Below, piece after piece: positions 47,907-57,183 of a stretch of DNA of 64,000 nt. Position numbers and translations under genes: made by a program. The notes beneath the pieces are model-generated. The model searched no databases. It was not told where the DNA came from and saw nothing but the letters and a program-made list of their open reading frames with translations. This stretch comes from Panicum virgatum (Eukaryota; Streptophyta; Magnoliopsida; Poales; Poaceae): positions 47,979,781 through 48,043,780 of the forward strand of contig NC_053137.1 in the NCBI RefSeq assembly GCF_016808335.1, given 5' to 3'. Numbering within the stretch: the stretch's first letter is position 1; the number at the start of each line of letters is the position of its first letter.

Positions 47907-48137
47907 GCGGTTTTTTCTTTTTTATATTTAAAAAAATTAAAATTTCAAAAATATATGTCGGTTTTGGAAAATTTCAAAAATATACCCCGGTCGCCCTATG
48001 GGGGGCGACAGGGCTCAAATGTAATTTTTTTTTCTTCAAATTTGCAACGAAGTCCCTGGAGAAAAAAAAAGAGGGGGGCCTGTCGCCCGTTGGGGGGGGC
48101 GACAGGCCCCTGTCGCCCACCCCAGGGGCGACAGGCC
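47907..48137 (+). repeat. Left TIR of Mutator-like element
   Basis: 231 bp, identical or nearly so to the right TIR except for a G-run length. It contains several inverted GGGCGACAGG / CCTGTCGCCC units able to form hairpins (47988-48012, 48082-48110, 48108-48137). Confidence 0.93.
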
Positions 48138-48191
48138 AGTGGGCCCGCCAGGGGGCGGTCGCCCCTCCTGCGGGCGACCGGGTCATCCTCC

Positions 48192-48199
48192 CATATAAG
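48192..48199 (+). promoter_or_regulatory. TATA box of first GRF-like gene
   Basis: CATATAAG, just inside the left TIR and about 440 bp before the ATG. A GT donor at about 48332 suggests a spliced leader between them. Confidence 0.55.
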
Positions 48200-48631
48200 G
48201 CCCCCTCATTCCCTCCCCTCATTCCCTCCTCTCATTTGACCTCAAAAAATCCAAAAAAATCCAGAAAAAAGAGAGGGGTGAGAAGAAGGGAAGCGGCGAA
48301 GCTCTGCCGAATTTCCGCACTTGTGATCTACCGGTAACTTTCGTATAAATTCGTTGATATTGTATAACAATTTAATTTAATTAGCAGATTAGCTGAATTA
48401 GATTTGGTGCTTTAGAACACTGGTTTAGTATTACAATTTGAGTACTATTACAGACTTTTTCAAATAAAATAATTATACATTAGAATAGAATTATGATAGT
48501 ACCTTATTGATATTGCAGTATAAGACAATAGAATTATAACAGTACCTATATTTTCACGCATCGATTTGGTATACGATATGTGCATTGCTTAAATTATGGT
48601 TTGTTATTTGGCGCACCACACTATAGCGCCA

Positions 48632-49221
48632 ATGTCTTCGTCAGGATCAACCTACATTCCGTGGAGCAAGTGTAAAGCCACCGTACCCAAAGGAATTAAT
48701 GTGCCAATGTGCTTCTGCGGTTCGTTATGCAAGTTCATGCAATCTGAGATTTTAGGAGATGACTACGGCATGAGGTTCTTTATGTGTGAGAACTACGAAT
48801 ATGATCCACCTAAGCGATATGGCAAAGACCGGGCCAAGGTAGCAGAATAACATACGCTATTTTTCTATATGACCTAACATTGAATTATGATTCTAACTTG
48901 TGTTGGACAAAGTCTCCTCCGCCTCTTTGTGATTTTATGCAGTGGTTCGACACCGTGCAGTCGCAGCAGGCAAAGGACATTGTGGAACAAAAAGCAAGAT
49001 GGGCTGCAGAACGTTGGCGCCGAATGAAGCACGAGGAGCAGCAAGAGGAGAAGCGCAACAAAGAGCAAGAAGAGATCCGCAAGAGGATGGAGGAGGTGGA
49101 TCGTAAGGCGGCGGCCGAACGTGAAGCTGACAGGGATAGAAAGCGAGAGAGGGCACGCCGTGCGAAGGAAGCTGGGCCCGAAGCAATTAGGAAGGGCAAA
49201 TATCCTAGGTGCACTCAGTAG
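48632..49221 (+). CDS. GRF-like zinc-finger protein 1 of Mutator-like element
   Basis: Exons 48632-48838 and 48913-49221 (74-nt intron, phase 0), 171 residues. Residues 10-77 form a Cys-rich GRF-like finger: C14, C27-F-C29, C33, C52 in RFFMC, and C75 in SPPPLCDF. The last Cys is why I place exon 2 at 48913 rather than at the later AG (48941-48942). GRF fingers bind nucleic acids in other proteins. Residues about 82-160 are a highly charged Arg/Glu/Lys coiled coil. No catalytic domain. The start MSSSGSTYIPWSKC resembles the MSGGGSSG...PWSKC of the second gene. Both genes may have been acquired together or duplicated. Function in transposition is unproven. Confidence 0.72.
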
Positions 49222-49893
49222 AGTAGTACCATGTAATCCCGGCATTTTACATTCCATAAGGCATGGTAGGTTTAGATGCAACAAGAAATTATCTTGTCGC
49301 GTGCACATGCCACTGCAATTAGTTGTTTATGTTTTAAGTTAAGAGCTTAACTCTGTGTGTTGTAGCCTTTACCATTAATTTGCAGTTGTAGCCGGGAGTC
49401 TATGAAATCTTTGAACTTTTCCTTAATATTTTCGGAGCTTTTCATGTCACTAGAATACTAAAAAACACACATTAATATAACGATAAGAATTAAGAACTAA
49501 GAAATACATCAGGGTCTGCTGCTAAAAAGCTCAGCACGGTGATCACAGGTTTCCCAAATGTCGCATTGTTTGCCTAGACATACGTGACAAAAGACGACAA
49601 CCTAATAGCAGTGCTCTTCCAACATTTCAAAAAGATGTGACAACACGGCAACCACACCAGCTCACCTTCAAAGCATTCTCTCTGGCGAGGACGACGGACC
49701 TGTCATTCTACAGCGAAGGTCTGTGGCGTGTAGTGGGGAAGGCGGCATCTCGGCGCGATCGACCGAGCGGCAGTAATGCAGTGCTGTGAGTCTGCATGCA
49801 CAGAGATGCATCGAGTAGTGAAATTATGACGATTAGGCCGGTGCCCTGCAGTGTTCCGGGCGATGGGATATGTCGGGGCAGTGCAATAATCAC
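49222..49893. other. Spacer between the two GRF-like genes
   Basis: The 3' UTR of the first gene and AT-rich sequence up to about 49670, then GC-richer sequence leading into the tandem repeat. No third coding frame is supported. Confidence 0.5.
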
Positions 49894-50070
49894 GAGTGAG
49901 CGCTGTAGAGCGTGCAAGTGCTGAAGTCATGAGCAGTGAGACGTCGTGTCGTTGTTTAAAGTGGGAGGAGTGAGCGGTGTTGAGCGTGCGAGGGTACAAA
50001 TCAAGAGCAACGAGAGGTCGTGTCCGTGTTTAAAGTGGTACGAGTGAGCGCTGTGGAGCGTGCGAATACT
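49894..50070 (+). repeat. 74-bp tandem repeat upstream of second GRF-like gene
   Basis: Units start at 49894, 49968 and 50042 (GAGTGAGCG(C/G)TGT.GAGCGTGC). Two are complete and the third is partial. They end about 60 bp before the TATA box. Confidence 0.85.
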
Positions 50071-50127
50071 ATAGGCTTTTCATGTTCATTTACACTCCAC
50101 ACTCCGGTTATCAGACCTTTGTGCGCC

Positions 50128-50135
50128 TATAAATA
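50128..50135 (+). promoter_or_regulatory. TATA box of second GRF-like gene
   Basis: TATAAATA, 58 bp before the ATG at 50193, implying a leader of about 30 nt. Confidence 0.75.
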
Positions 50136-50192
50136 CTCACCAGTTTGTGAACTCCCAGCACCACTCAAACACCAAAGCTTATTGTATACCCA

Positions 50193-50899
50193 ATGTCTGG
50201 AGGTGGGTCTAGCGGGAAGAATTACTATGGTTTTGGGAAAGGAAAAGGGGGAAGAAAGGGAGACCCCATAATATGGGAGGGGCCTCTTGGACCTGATTCC
50301 TTTCCGGAACCAGTGTTTGAGTTTCCGCCACAGCACAAGAGTGAATTTACCAATGAAACTCCTCTTCGACAATACGACAACCGTAGAGAACCGTGGTCAA
50401 AATGCAGACATGGTGAGGACTGCTTAGTGCAGATGTGCACCGACGGGATGGATGGCGGTCGGCGTTTCTTTAAATGTCCACACGCATGGGTAATACTTGG
50501 TTGTTTCATTTCTTTATCTTCAAGGAGACACCTTATCTAGAATTTGTTTTGCAGTCTTCCGATGCTCCAGAAAACTGTGGTTTTACTAGGTGGGTAGATC
50601 ATGCACCAATTGATTCTGTTCAGGAGTTCATCGAGTACCTCCAGATAAAGATCTTTGATCTGGAATGTAAGGTGAACCATTATGAGGAAGTGAGCGAGGC
50701 TAACAAAGACGACGAAGTTGATGATACCAGCAATGTAGCCGGTTCACAGGATGAACCATGCACTATTCTTTACTGCAACTGCCCTTGTCACAAGAAGAAG
50801 GGCCATGCGCCTCCGGCACCACCGCCTGCACCACCTGCAATGGGTGGATACTGCGGAGAAGGCTCAACACAGTTTGCTACGTGGGGGTACGGCTACTAG
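50193..50899 (+). CDS. GRF-like zinc-finger protein 2 of Mutator-like element
   Basis: Exons 50193-50489 and 50555-50899 (65-nt GT-AG intron, phase 0), 213 residues. A Gly/Lys-rich N-terminus (1-25) is followed by a GRF-type finger at residues 68-114: C71, C77, C95 in GGRRFFKC, C107 in CGFTRWVD. The intron splits the finger, as in gene 1. Residues 118-140 form a short coiled coil. The C-terminus has a second small Cys cluster (CNCPCHKK) and a Pro/Ala run. The start has its own TATA box and the frame is intact. Likely a nuclear DNA- or RNA-binding accessory protein (inference). It could also be a captured host gene. Confidence 0.78.
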
Positions 50900-51666
50900 G
50901 ACTACCCTAGTGCTAGTGACATGCTGCATCATTGTGTTTATTCTGTTTTTTTTTTAAAATTACCTAAGGCATGTTAGGTTAGTCCGGAATCTGTTTACCG
51001 TAGTTTGCAACGGGTTCTGACATGCCACTGCATGTGTGATGTGTGTTTCATTATCGTTGTATTATGATGTAAAATTTGGTGGTTCACATTATTACTTCTC
51101 GTCACCCCTCTCTTTTTTTCTGAATTTTTAGTCTCAAATGACAAAGGGAATGACGGCGAATGGTGGCCAGGGTTTAAGCAATAACGGAAGCAGCAGCAAT
51201 TAGTGGATTCATGTTGAGTTCCTCGTGTCAAAAAAAAAGAAATGGTTAAGGATAAAATCAACCAAGAAATTATTACTTCGAACTTCTAAGCTCTATTGGT
51301 AGAAGTAACTAATAAGTACAAATAAATGATAATCGAAATCGTCCGAATTGCTTCGAGATCTCGTTTTTAGTTTCTAATCATTATAGGTTTGTGAAATCTG
51401 CATCTACCAGACATCCGCGCTGACAAAAAAGTTTATAGTTCGAAATCACATGAAAAGTAGTTTCTCTAGTGTCATCCTTTAGAGGCCGCATCGCCCACCA
51501 AAATTGACATCCGACACCTTCCGTAAATTTCATGATAATTCGAACTCGATTTCCAAATCCTTCTGCAAATATATCACAATAAATCTTCGGACGCTGGAGG
51601 AATTTTATGAAATTCAATAGGCTTTGTTGGCCACACAGGACCCTGTCGCCCCCAACGGGCGACAGG

Positions 51667-51903
51667 GGCCTGTCGCCCCTGGGGTGGGCGACAGGGGCCT
51701 GTCGCCCCCCCCCCCCCCCAACGGGCGACAGGCCCCCCTCTTTTTTTTTCTCCAGGGACTTCGTTGCAAATTTGAAGAAAAAAAATTACATTTGAGCCCT
51801 GTCGCCCCCCATAGGGCGACCGGGGTATATTTTTGAAATTTTCCAAAACCGACATATATTTTTGAAATTTTAATTTTTTTAAATATAAAAAAGAAAAAAC
51901 CGC
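51667..51903 (-). repeat. Right TIR of Mutator-like element
   Basis: 237 bp, reverse complement of 47907-48137. A C-run of about 15 here (around 51706-51720) is longer than the G-run of 8 in the left TIR. Confidence 0.93.
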
Positions 51904-51912
51904 TAAAATTCA

Positions 51913-53313
51913 AGCCTGGACGACTGAACGCAGCCCGGCCCATTTTATTCCGTACCTACCTCCGGCCTATGCGTAACCCGACTGCCCGACCCCCGCTTGG
52001 GAGGCCCGAGTCCGCTACTCAGTAACTGCAGCCACCACCGAAGTTATGGATGTGAGATTTTGGTCCCTGATCGAGAGGCGACAACTTACTAGCGGTAGGC
52101 GCCTGGTAGTCAGGAGAAGGTGTGGGTGCAACAAGTGGAGGCGAGGGGTGAGGCGGTGGGGCGCCGTTGCCGTCGGTCACCGTCACCGGCGGTGACTATG
52201 TACAGGGGACTAGGTCAAGGCGAGGACGTTATGAAAGGTAAAGATAATAAAAGGTGGGGATGAGGAGGTGGTAGACTGATGGCGAGTGATATGATATGAT
52301 ATGATATCACGCGCCGGGTAACAAAGACGCCACAAACTACAAATAGCTAGTGGCATATATACTACATGTGCGGGATGGGTAGAAAGGGCAGACGTGTTAA
52401 TCAGGACCTGAGGTGAAGGAAAAAGATGATCTCATGGTCATAGCATAGCTAGAATTCCCCATTTCGGGACTGTCTCGGTCGTTTGATGATGACCGGGAAA
52501 ACAAATGAATAAAAAAACCCCCCGCATGTTCAAGTTGAACCAATCACGTCGACGCGTTGGTCAGCTGGTGCCGCGTACAGCGCTACTCCGCATGCAGCGC
52601 GAGCCAGCCGGCGACGACCGCGCCTGCAATCGCAAATTCACGTCCTATCCGCGTGGCGTGGAGCGTCGGGACAGCGACGGCGCCCGGCGTGCCACTTCGG
52701 GTTGGTCGGGCAGTTGATCCGAGCACGTCCAGGTCCGGAGGAATGCCGAGAGATTTATTCAGCTGGACCTGGCGCACGCAAGGAACAAACGCCCACCACG
52801 TCCGCCGGCGGACGCGAGACGCAACGAATCATGGGCTCGTGGCATCATCCAGCGCGATGGAGAGAGGAGAGCTCGAGCGCCAAATGCTTTCCATCCAAGC
52901 AAGCCCCCAAATGGCATTATTCCTGCCGCTGCTTCATCTTCATCCCCGCTCCGATCCGCCAAGTATTTTAATTAGCAGCGGTGAGACGGGGACAGAGATT
53001 AACCGATCAATCATAGCCTCCCCTAATAACGAATCTCAGCTACGTACGAGAACTGGAACGGGTCCTGCCGGCGTATCAGAAGAACATGTGGGCGCACCAA
53101 CCACCGCCAAGAAGATTCAGGCAGAACGAACTCCTGTCCTGAACAAGCTGCCGTGCCGCCCGAGCAAAACAAAACAAAAGTCGCCAGCCGGCGGCAACCG
53201 CCGCTGTCTAGTCGTTGCCGTTCCCCCTCCCTCCTTCCAATCCCATCCAAATCCGCGTCTTCGTCGCGGGGCGCAGCAGGCGGCAGTGGAGGACCCCACT
53301 TCCAGCGGCACCG
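51913..53313. other. Upstream region of malectin-LRR gene
   Basis: Holds a short GATAT/ATATG microsatellite at about 52287-52308. The rest is GC-rich with spurious frames. No gene is supported. Confidence 0.5.
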
Positions 53314-55712
53314 ATGATCCCCTTCTCCCTCCTCGCCGGCGCCCTCGTCCTCCTCGCCGGCGCCACCGACGCTGCCCTGTCCGGTGAGCCCCTCCATCTT
53401 TTACGCTGCGCAAAGTTACGCGCTGTCCGTGTTCTTGTATTGCCAGGTGACGAGGAGTTCAGCTTACCCGCCCGCATCCGTTCTCTCGGCAGGGTACCAG
53501 ATAAGCTGCGGCGCGACGTCGGAGCAGGTCGCCGGGAACGTGACATGGGTCCCCGACGGCCCGTTCGTCCACGGCGGCGAGGTCGCGGAGCTCGGCTCCC
53601 CGGGCGTGATGATGCCGATGCTCTCCTCCCTCCGCTACTTCCCGGACGCGTCCGCCGGGAAGCACTGCTACGTGGTCCCCGCGGCGCGGCACGCCAGGTA
53701 CCTGGTCCGCACCACCTACTACTACGGCGGGTTCGACGGCGGCCGGGCCCCGCCGGTGTTCGACCAGGCCATCGACGGCACGCGGTGGAGCGCCGTGGAC
53801 ACGGCGGCCGCCTACGCCAGGGGCCTCGCCACCTACTACGAGGCCGTGGTGGAGGCCGCCGGGAAGGAGCTCAGCGTCTGCCTCGCCAGGAGCCGCGACA
53901 CCGTGCCCGGCCGGAGCCCCTTCATCTCCGCGCTCCAGGTGGTGCCGCTCGAGGCCTCCGTCTACGGCGCCGTCAACTTCACCGCCTACGCGCTCAGCAC
54001 CGTCGCGCGTCACAGCTTCGGCGGCCGCGGCGGCTCCGTCGTCGGGTAAGCGAGACGATCGAACCCGGCCGAGGCCGCCCGTCCGTCCATGTCTGTCCCT
54101 CCTCCGAGGTGCGGCGACCTGATCGGCCATTGCCGTGCGAAAATGTGCGCGCTCTAGCTATCCAGATGACCGTTTCAACCGGTACTGGGAGCCGTACGGC
54201 GACGGGAGCATCCCGGTGGTGGAGAGCCAGGCGAGCGCGGCGACGGAGGCGTTCTGGAACAAGCCACCGGAGGCCGTGTTCCGGCAAGGGCTGACGGCGA
54301 GCCGTGGCAAGAGCCTGTACCTCCAGTGGCCGGCGGCGCCGCTCCCCGCCGCGAGCTACTATCTGGCGCTCTACTTCCAGGACAACCGGGCGCCGAGCGC
54401 GCTCAGCTGGAGGGTCTTCGACGTCGCGGTCAACGGCCAGCTCTTCTTCGCCGGCCTCAACGTCTCCACGGCGGGGTCCATGGTGTACGGCGCCGCGTGG
54501 CCGCTGTCCGGGCAGACGAGGATCACGCTGACGCCGTCGCCGGGCTCCCCAGTCGGGCCGGTGATCAACGCAGCCGAGCTCATGATGGTGGTTCCCCTCG
54601 GAGGGAGGACGCATCCCAGAGACGGTAACCTGACTGATCAGCGAACTTTTCAACCATCTGCCATGGCTGATTCACTGTTTGTTGGCTCACAAGAGCTGAT
54701 CAGCAAATGAATCCATCTCCTTTTGCTGCAGTGATCGGCATGGAGGCGCTGGCCGGAGGATTTCTGAACCCGCCGTCAGACTGGAGAGGCGATCCCTGCC
54801 TCCCCAAGGGGACTTCGTGGACTGGTGTCACCTGCAACGAAGATCCACTTGCAAGAGTAATCGCTATGTAAGTTACTAGTACTTCATCCAGATAACAATC
54901 AGGTCAGAAAATCACACTGTGGAAGTAAGTCTACAAATGTTCTCTTGTCCATCTCTGAACAACTGACAATGGTCATCGCAATGCAGCAACCTCACGAATT
55001 ACAGAGTTGGAGGATCAATATCTGACCACATTGCCAACTTGACTGCAGTCTCCAGCATGTAAGCTTCTTCAAACAAATTGATGTGCATACTAACAGTAAA
55101 AAAACGAATGTTAAATTGGAGCGGTGATTGTTGCAGTTGGCTTGTGGGGAACAATCTAACCGGGCCTATTCCAGATATGAGCCCTCTGCATCATCTAGTC
55201 TCTTTGTAAGTACAGCAATGCGTAATTACCCTACTGCTAAATATCACTTCTGGGTAATCTAACACTGAAGATATTTGATGCTTCATTTACCTGATCTCGT
55301 TGCATTCCTGACTGGAAATTTGAAGGCACCTGGAAGACAACGCACTGACAGGCCCGCTCCCTGAATCGCTCGGAAGCCTAACGAGACTTGAGGAACTGTG
55401 AGTGCCTACTTCAATAAGTTGTCTACTCCACTGTAGGACAAAAATAATTGCCCCATTGCTCGGTGATTATCCTGCGTCTTTAACCTAGTGATCTCTGAAT
55501 GGTTCTTAATTGACAGGTCTGTGCAGAACAATAACCTGCAAGGGACAATCCCAAGCAGCATAAGGAACAGAGCGATGGGGGACATTAGCTTCAGGTTCGA
55601 GTAAGTGATTGTCCTTTGAAGTTTCAACCTGTGATTGAGTCGTAGTGTCCTATAGTCAATGAGTAATAACTTGTGCATTGACAGGTACACACCTGGGAAC
55701 AACCTTAGCTAA
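53314..55712 (+). CDS. Secreted malectin-like / leucine-rich repeat protein without kinase
   Basis: Nine exons: 53314-53383, 53493-54045, 54158-54624, 54732-54867, 54987-55058, 55137-55205, 55326-55397, 55517-55600, 55685-55712. These sum to 516 residues with all splice sites GT-AG and phases agreeing. Residues 1-20 are a signal peptide (MIPFSLLAGALVLLAGATDA). About 24-365 is a malectin-like (di-glucose-binding) domain (YQISCGA, YYYGGFDG, DRFNRYWEPYGD). An LRR cap (WRGDPCLP...WTGVTC) and four LRRs follow; exons 5-7 each encode one repeat at phase 2. It ends ...TPGNNLS with no membrane helix or kinase. Length and layout fit the kinase-less Arabidopsis At3g19230/At3g05990 group. A wall-glycan or receptor partner role is inferred. 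Confidence 0.92.
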
Positions 55713-56122
55713 CCGTAAAACAAGGAAGACAAAGTTATTTGACTGGTGATCTTATATCGCTGTGTTTCTTTTCGTACTCACTTTCTGGCACTTCAGACAT
55801 TTTTGTTCTTTCATTTTCTTCTTTGTTTCATTTTATATCTGTATGTACTGCCAAGATGCATTTTTTTCAGTAGCGGTGTAAATTTCTGTTCATAGAAAGA
55901 CAAAGAGTGGCTTTTCTTAAATGAGAAAAACAAGAAGGCTATTTACTTAGACAAATTCATAAGGGCAGTGATATATGTACAAACCATTTGTAGAGGTTCT
56001 TCATAACCAGAAGGTCAAATCACGAGAGTGGTTGCTCACTTATGAATCAAAACCATTTGGTTAAAAGTTTCCTAGTACACGCAAATAAAATATTTCGACA
56101 ACGACATCCAGTCCAGTTATTA
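55713..56122. other. 3' flank of malectin-LRR gene
   Basis: AT-rich, with 3' UTR-like sequence. Nothing else recognised. Confidence 0.5.
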
Positions 56123-56807
56123 GAGTATCTCCATGAGCTCATGTATAGTTGTCTACTTGATGAGTTAGCTACAACAACTCTTCTATACTCGATGAGTTAG
56201 CTAAAAGAAGAAAAATTTCATCAAAACTCGGACCCAACGGACTCTAAATTTCTATTCTATTTCGTCCCACTTGCTAGGGAAAAAAATATGACATGTCCCG
56301 CTCGCCATCTTCGGTGGCCCACTCCCCCGCGCACCTCCTGCAGTCCGCTCCCCATGCATGTCCCGCACTGCCCTCTCTGTCGAGCGCTACCCCCGCCACC
56401 GCCGTCCCGGGCCGCCCCCAAGCGCCGCTCCCGCCGTCCCGAGCCGCCGGCGAGCCGCGCCCGCCCCTGCTGTCTCGGGCTGCCGTCGAGCGCCGCCCTA
56501 GTTCCCGTTGTCCCGGGCCACCGTCGAGTGCCGCCCTGCATGGAGGAGGAGGTGCACAGCCTGGGCGCCCTCGCCGCGCCGGCCACCGCCCAGGCAAGGC
56601 CCATCGGGAGCGAAAGGACAGGAGGTGAGGAAGAAGATAAGAAAATGAGTATGATATGTGGGGTCCACAAGCACAGTAATATATGGAGAGTGCAGTTTTA
56701 AAGAGTTTGTTGGTTTACCCAAACTTTTAGAAAGTTTTCTATCTTTTTACAAAGCTTGTAAAACTTTAAATTTAGCTAAGATTATAGAAGAGCTCTTGGA
56801 GATGCTT
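56123..56807. mobile_element. TIR element with GAG(C/T)ATCTCCA ends
   Basis: The left end GAGTATCTCCATGAGCTC and the reverse complement of the right end AAGCATCTCCAAGAGCTC are inverted repeats about 685 bp apart. The GC-rich core (56290-56610) has repeated CCGTCCCGGGCCGCC-like units and only low-complexity frames. The target duplication is unclear. Confidence 0.6.
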
Positions 56808-57137
56808 GTAATAAACATGTAAATATAAAATGTGAAGCATTTCCCAATTCAGAAATGTTTCTGTGGCAGGCCGTGCAATCCAGCCCGGGATTATTCTATC
56901 GGCCCATGAATCCGTCAGCCCAGCCCATCACCCCGTACTGTTCCAAGATATCTCCCAACTAACCTTTTTTTTTGAGCAATATCTCCCAACTAACCTTTTG
57001 CACCCCCTAAAAAAAACAAAAAAAACAACCTTTTGCAGTGTCGTCGTGGCTGCTCGATTATCGCTTCATTGCTCACTCTCATCGCCCACTTCAGCACCCA
57101 CCGTGGCTGCCACTCGACCTCCCGCCACGCCGCCGGC
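56808..57137. other. Promoter region of DnaJ-like zinc-finger gene
   Basis: A 34-bp partial direct repeat (ATCTCCCAACTAACCTTTT at 56949 and 56980) precedes the leader. No TATA box is obvious. Confidence 0.4.
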
Positions 57138-57183
57138 GATGACCGACGCCTCCCAAACGCAAACCCTCCGCCCGTCTCCATGA
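57138..57183 (+). promoter_or_regulatory. uORF overlapping the start codon
   Basis: ATG at 57138 opens a 14-codon frame whose TGA (57181-57183) overlaps the main ATG (57180-57182) as ATGA. Such an overlap could allow reinitiation or dampen translation if the transcript starts upstream of 57138. Confidence 0.5.

Larger units (their letters stand above)
47907..51903. mobile_element. Mutator-like element carrying two GRF-like zinc-finger genes
   Basis: 3997 bp between perfect 9-bp duplications TAAAATTCA (47898-47906, 51904-51912). Long, almost identical TIRs start GCGGTTTTTTC. A 9-bp duplication with long TIRs defines the Mutator superfamily. Inside are two plus-strand genes with introns, each with its own TATA box, and a 74-bp tandem repeat. 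No MULE transposase (DDE, SWIM) frame is visible, so it is non-autonomous. It lies between the divergent fucosyltransferase and malectin-LRR genes. Confidence 0.93.

Noticed and set aside
48943..49221. Alternative exon 2 start (48943) for the first GRF-like gene
   Set aside because: It is in frame and follows a good AG, but would remove the SPPPLCDF block with the last finger Cys. The AG at 48911-48912 keeps it.
52557..53387. 276-codon plus frame upstream of and running into the malectin-LRR gene
   Set aside because: No domain, low-complexity end, wrong frame for the downstream gene, and passes through its first exon and donor site.
53459..54130. Minus-strand 223-codon frame over malectin-LRR exon 2
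   Set aside because: Antisense shadow of a GC-rich exon with correct splice sites on the plus strand.
56257..56670. Overlapping 137-codon frames on both strands at about 56.3-56.7 kb
   Set aside because: Arise from a repetitive GC-rich core inside a TIR element. No conserved motif.
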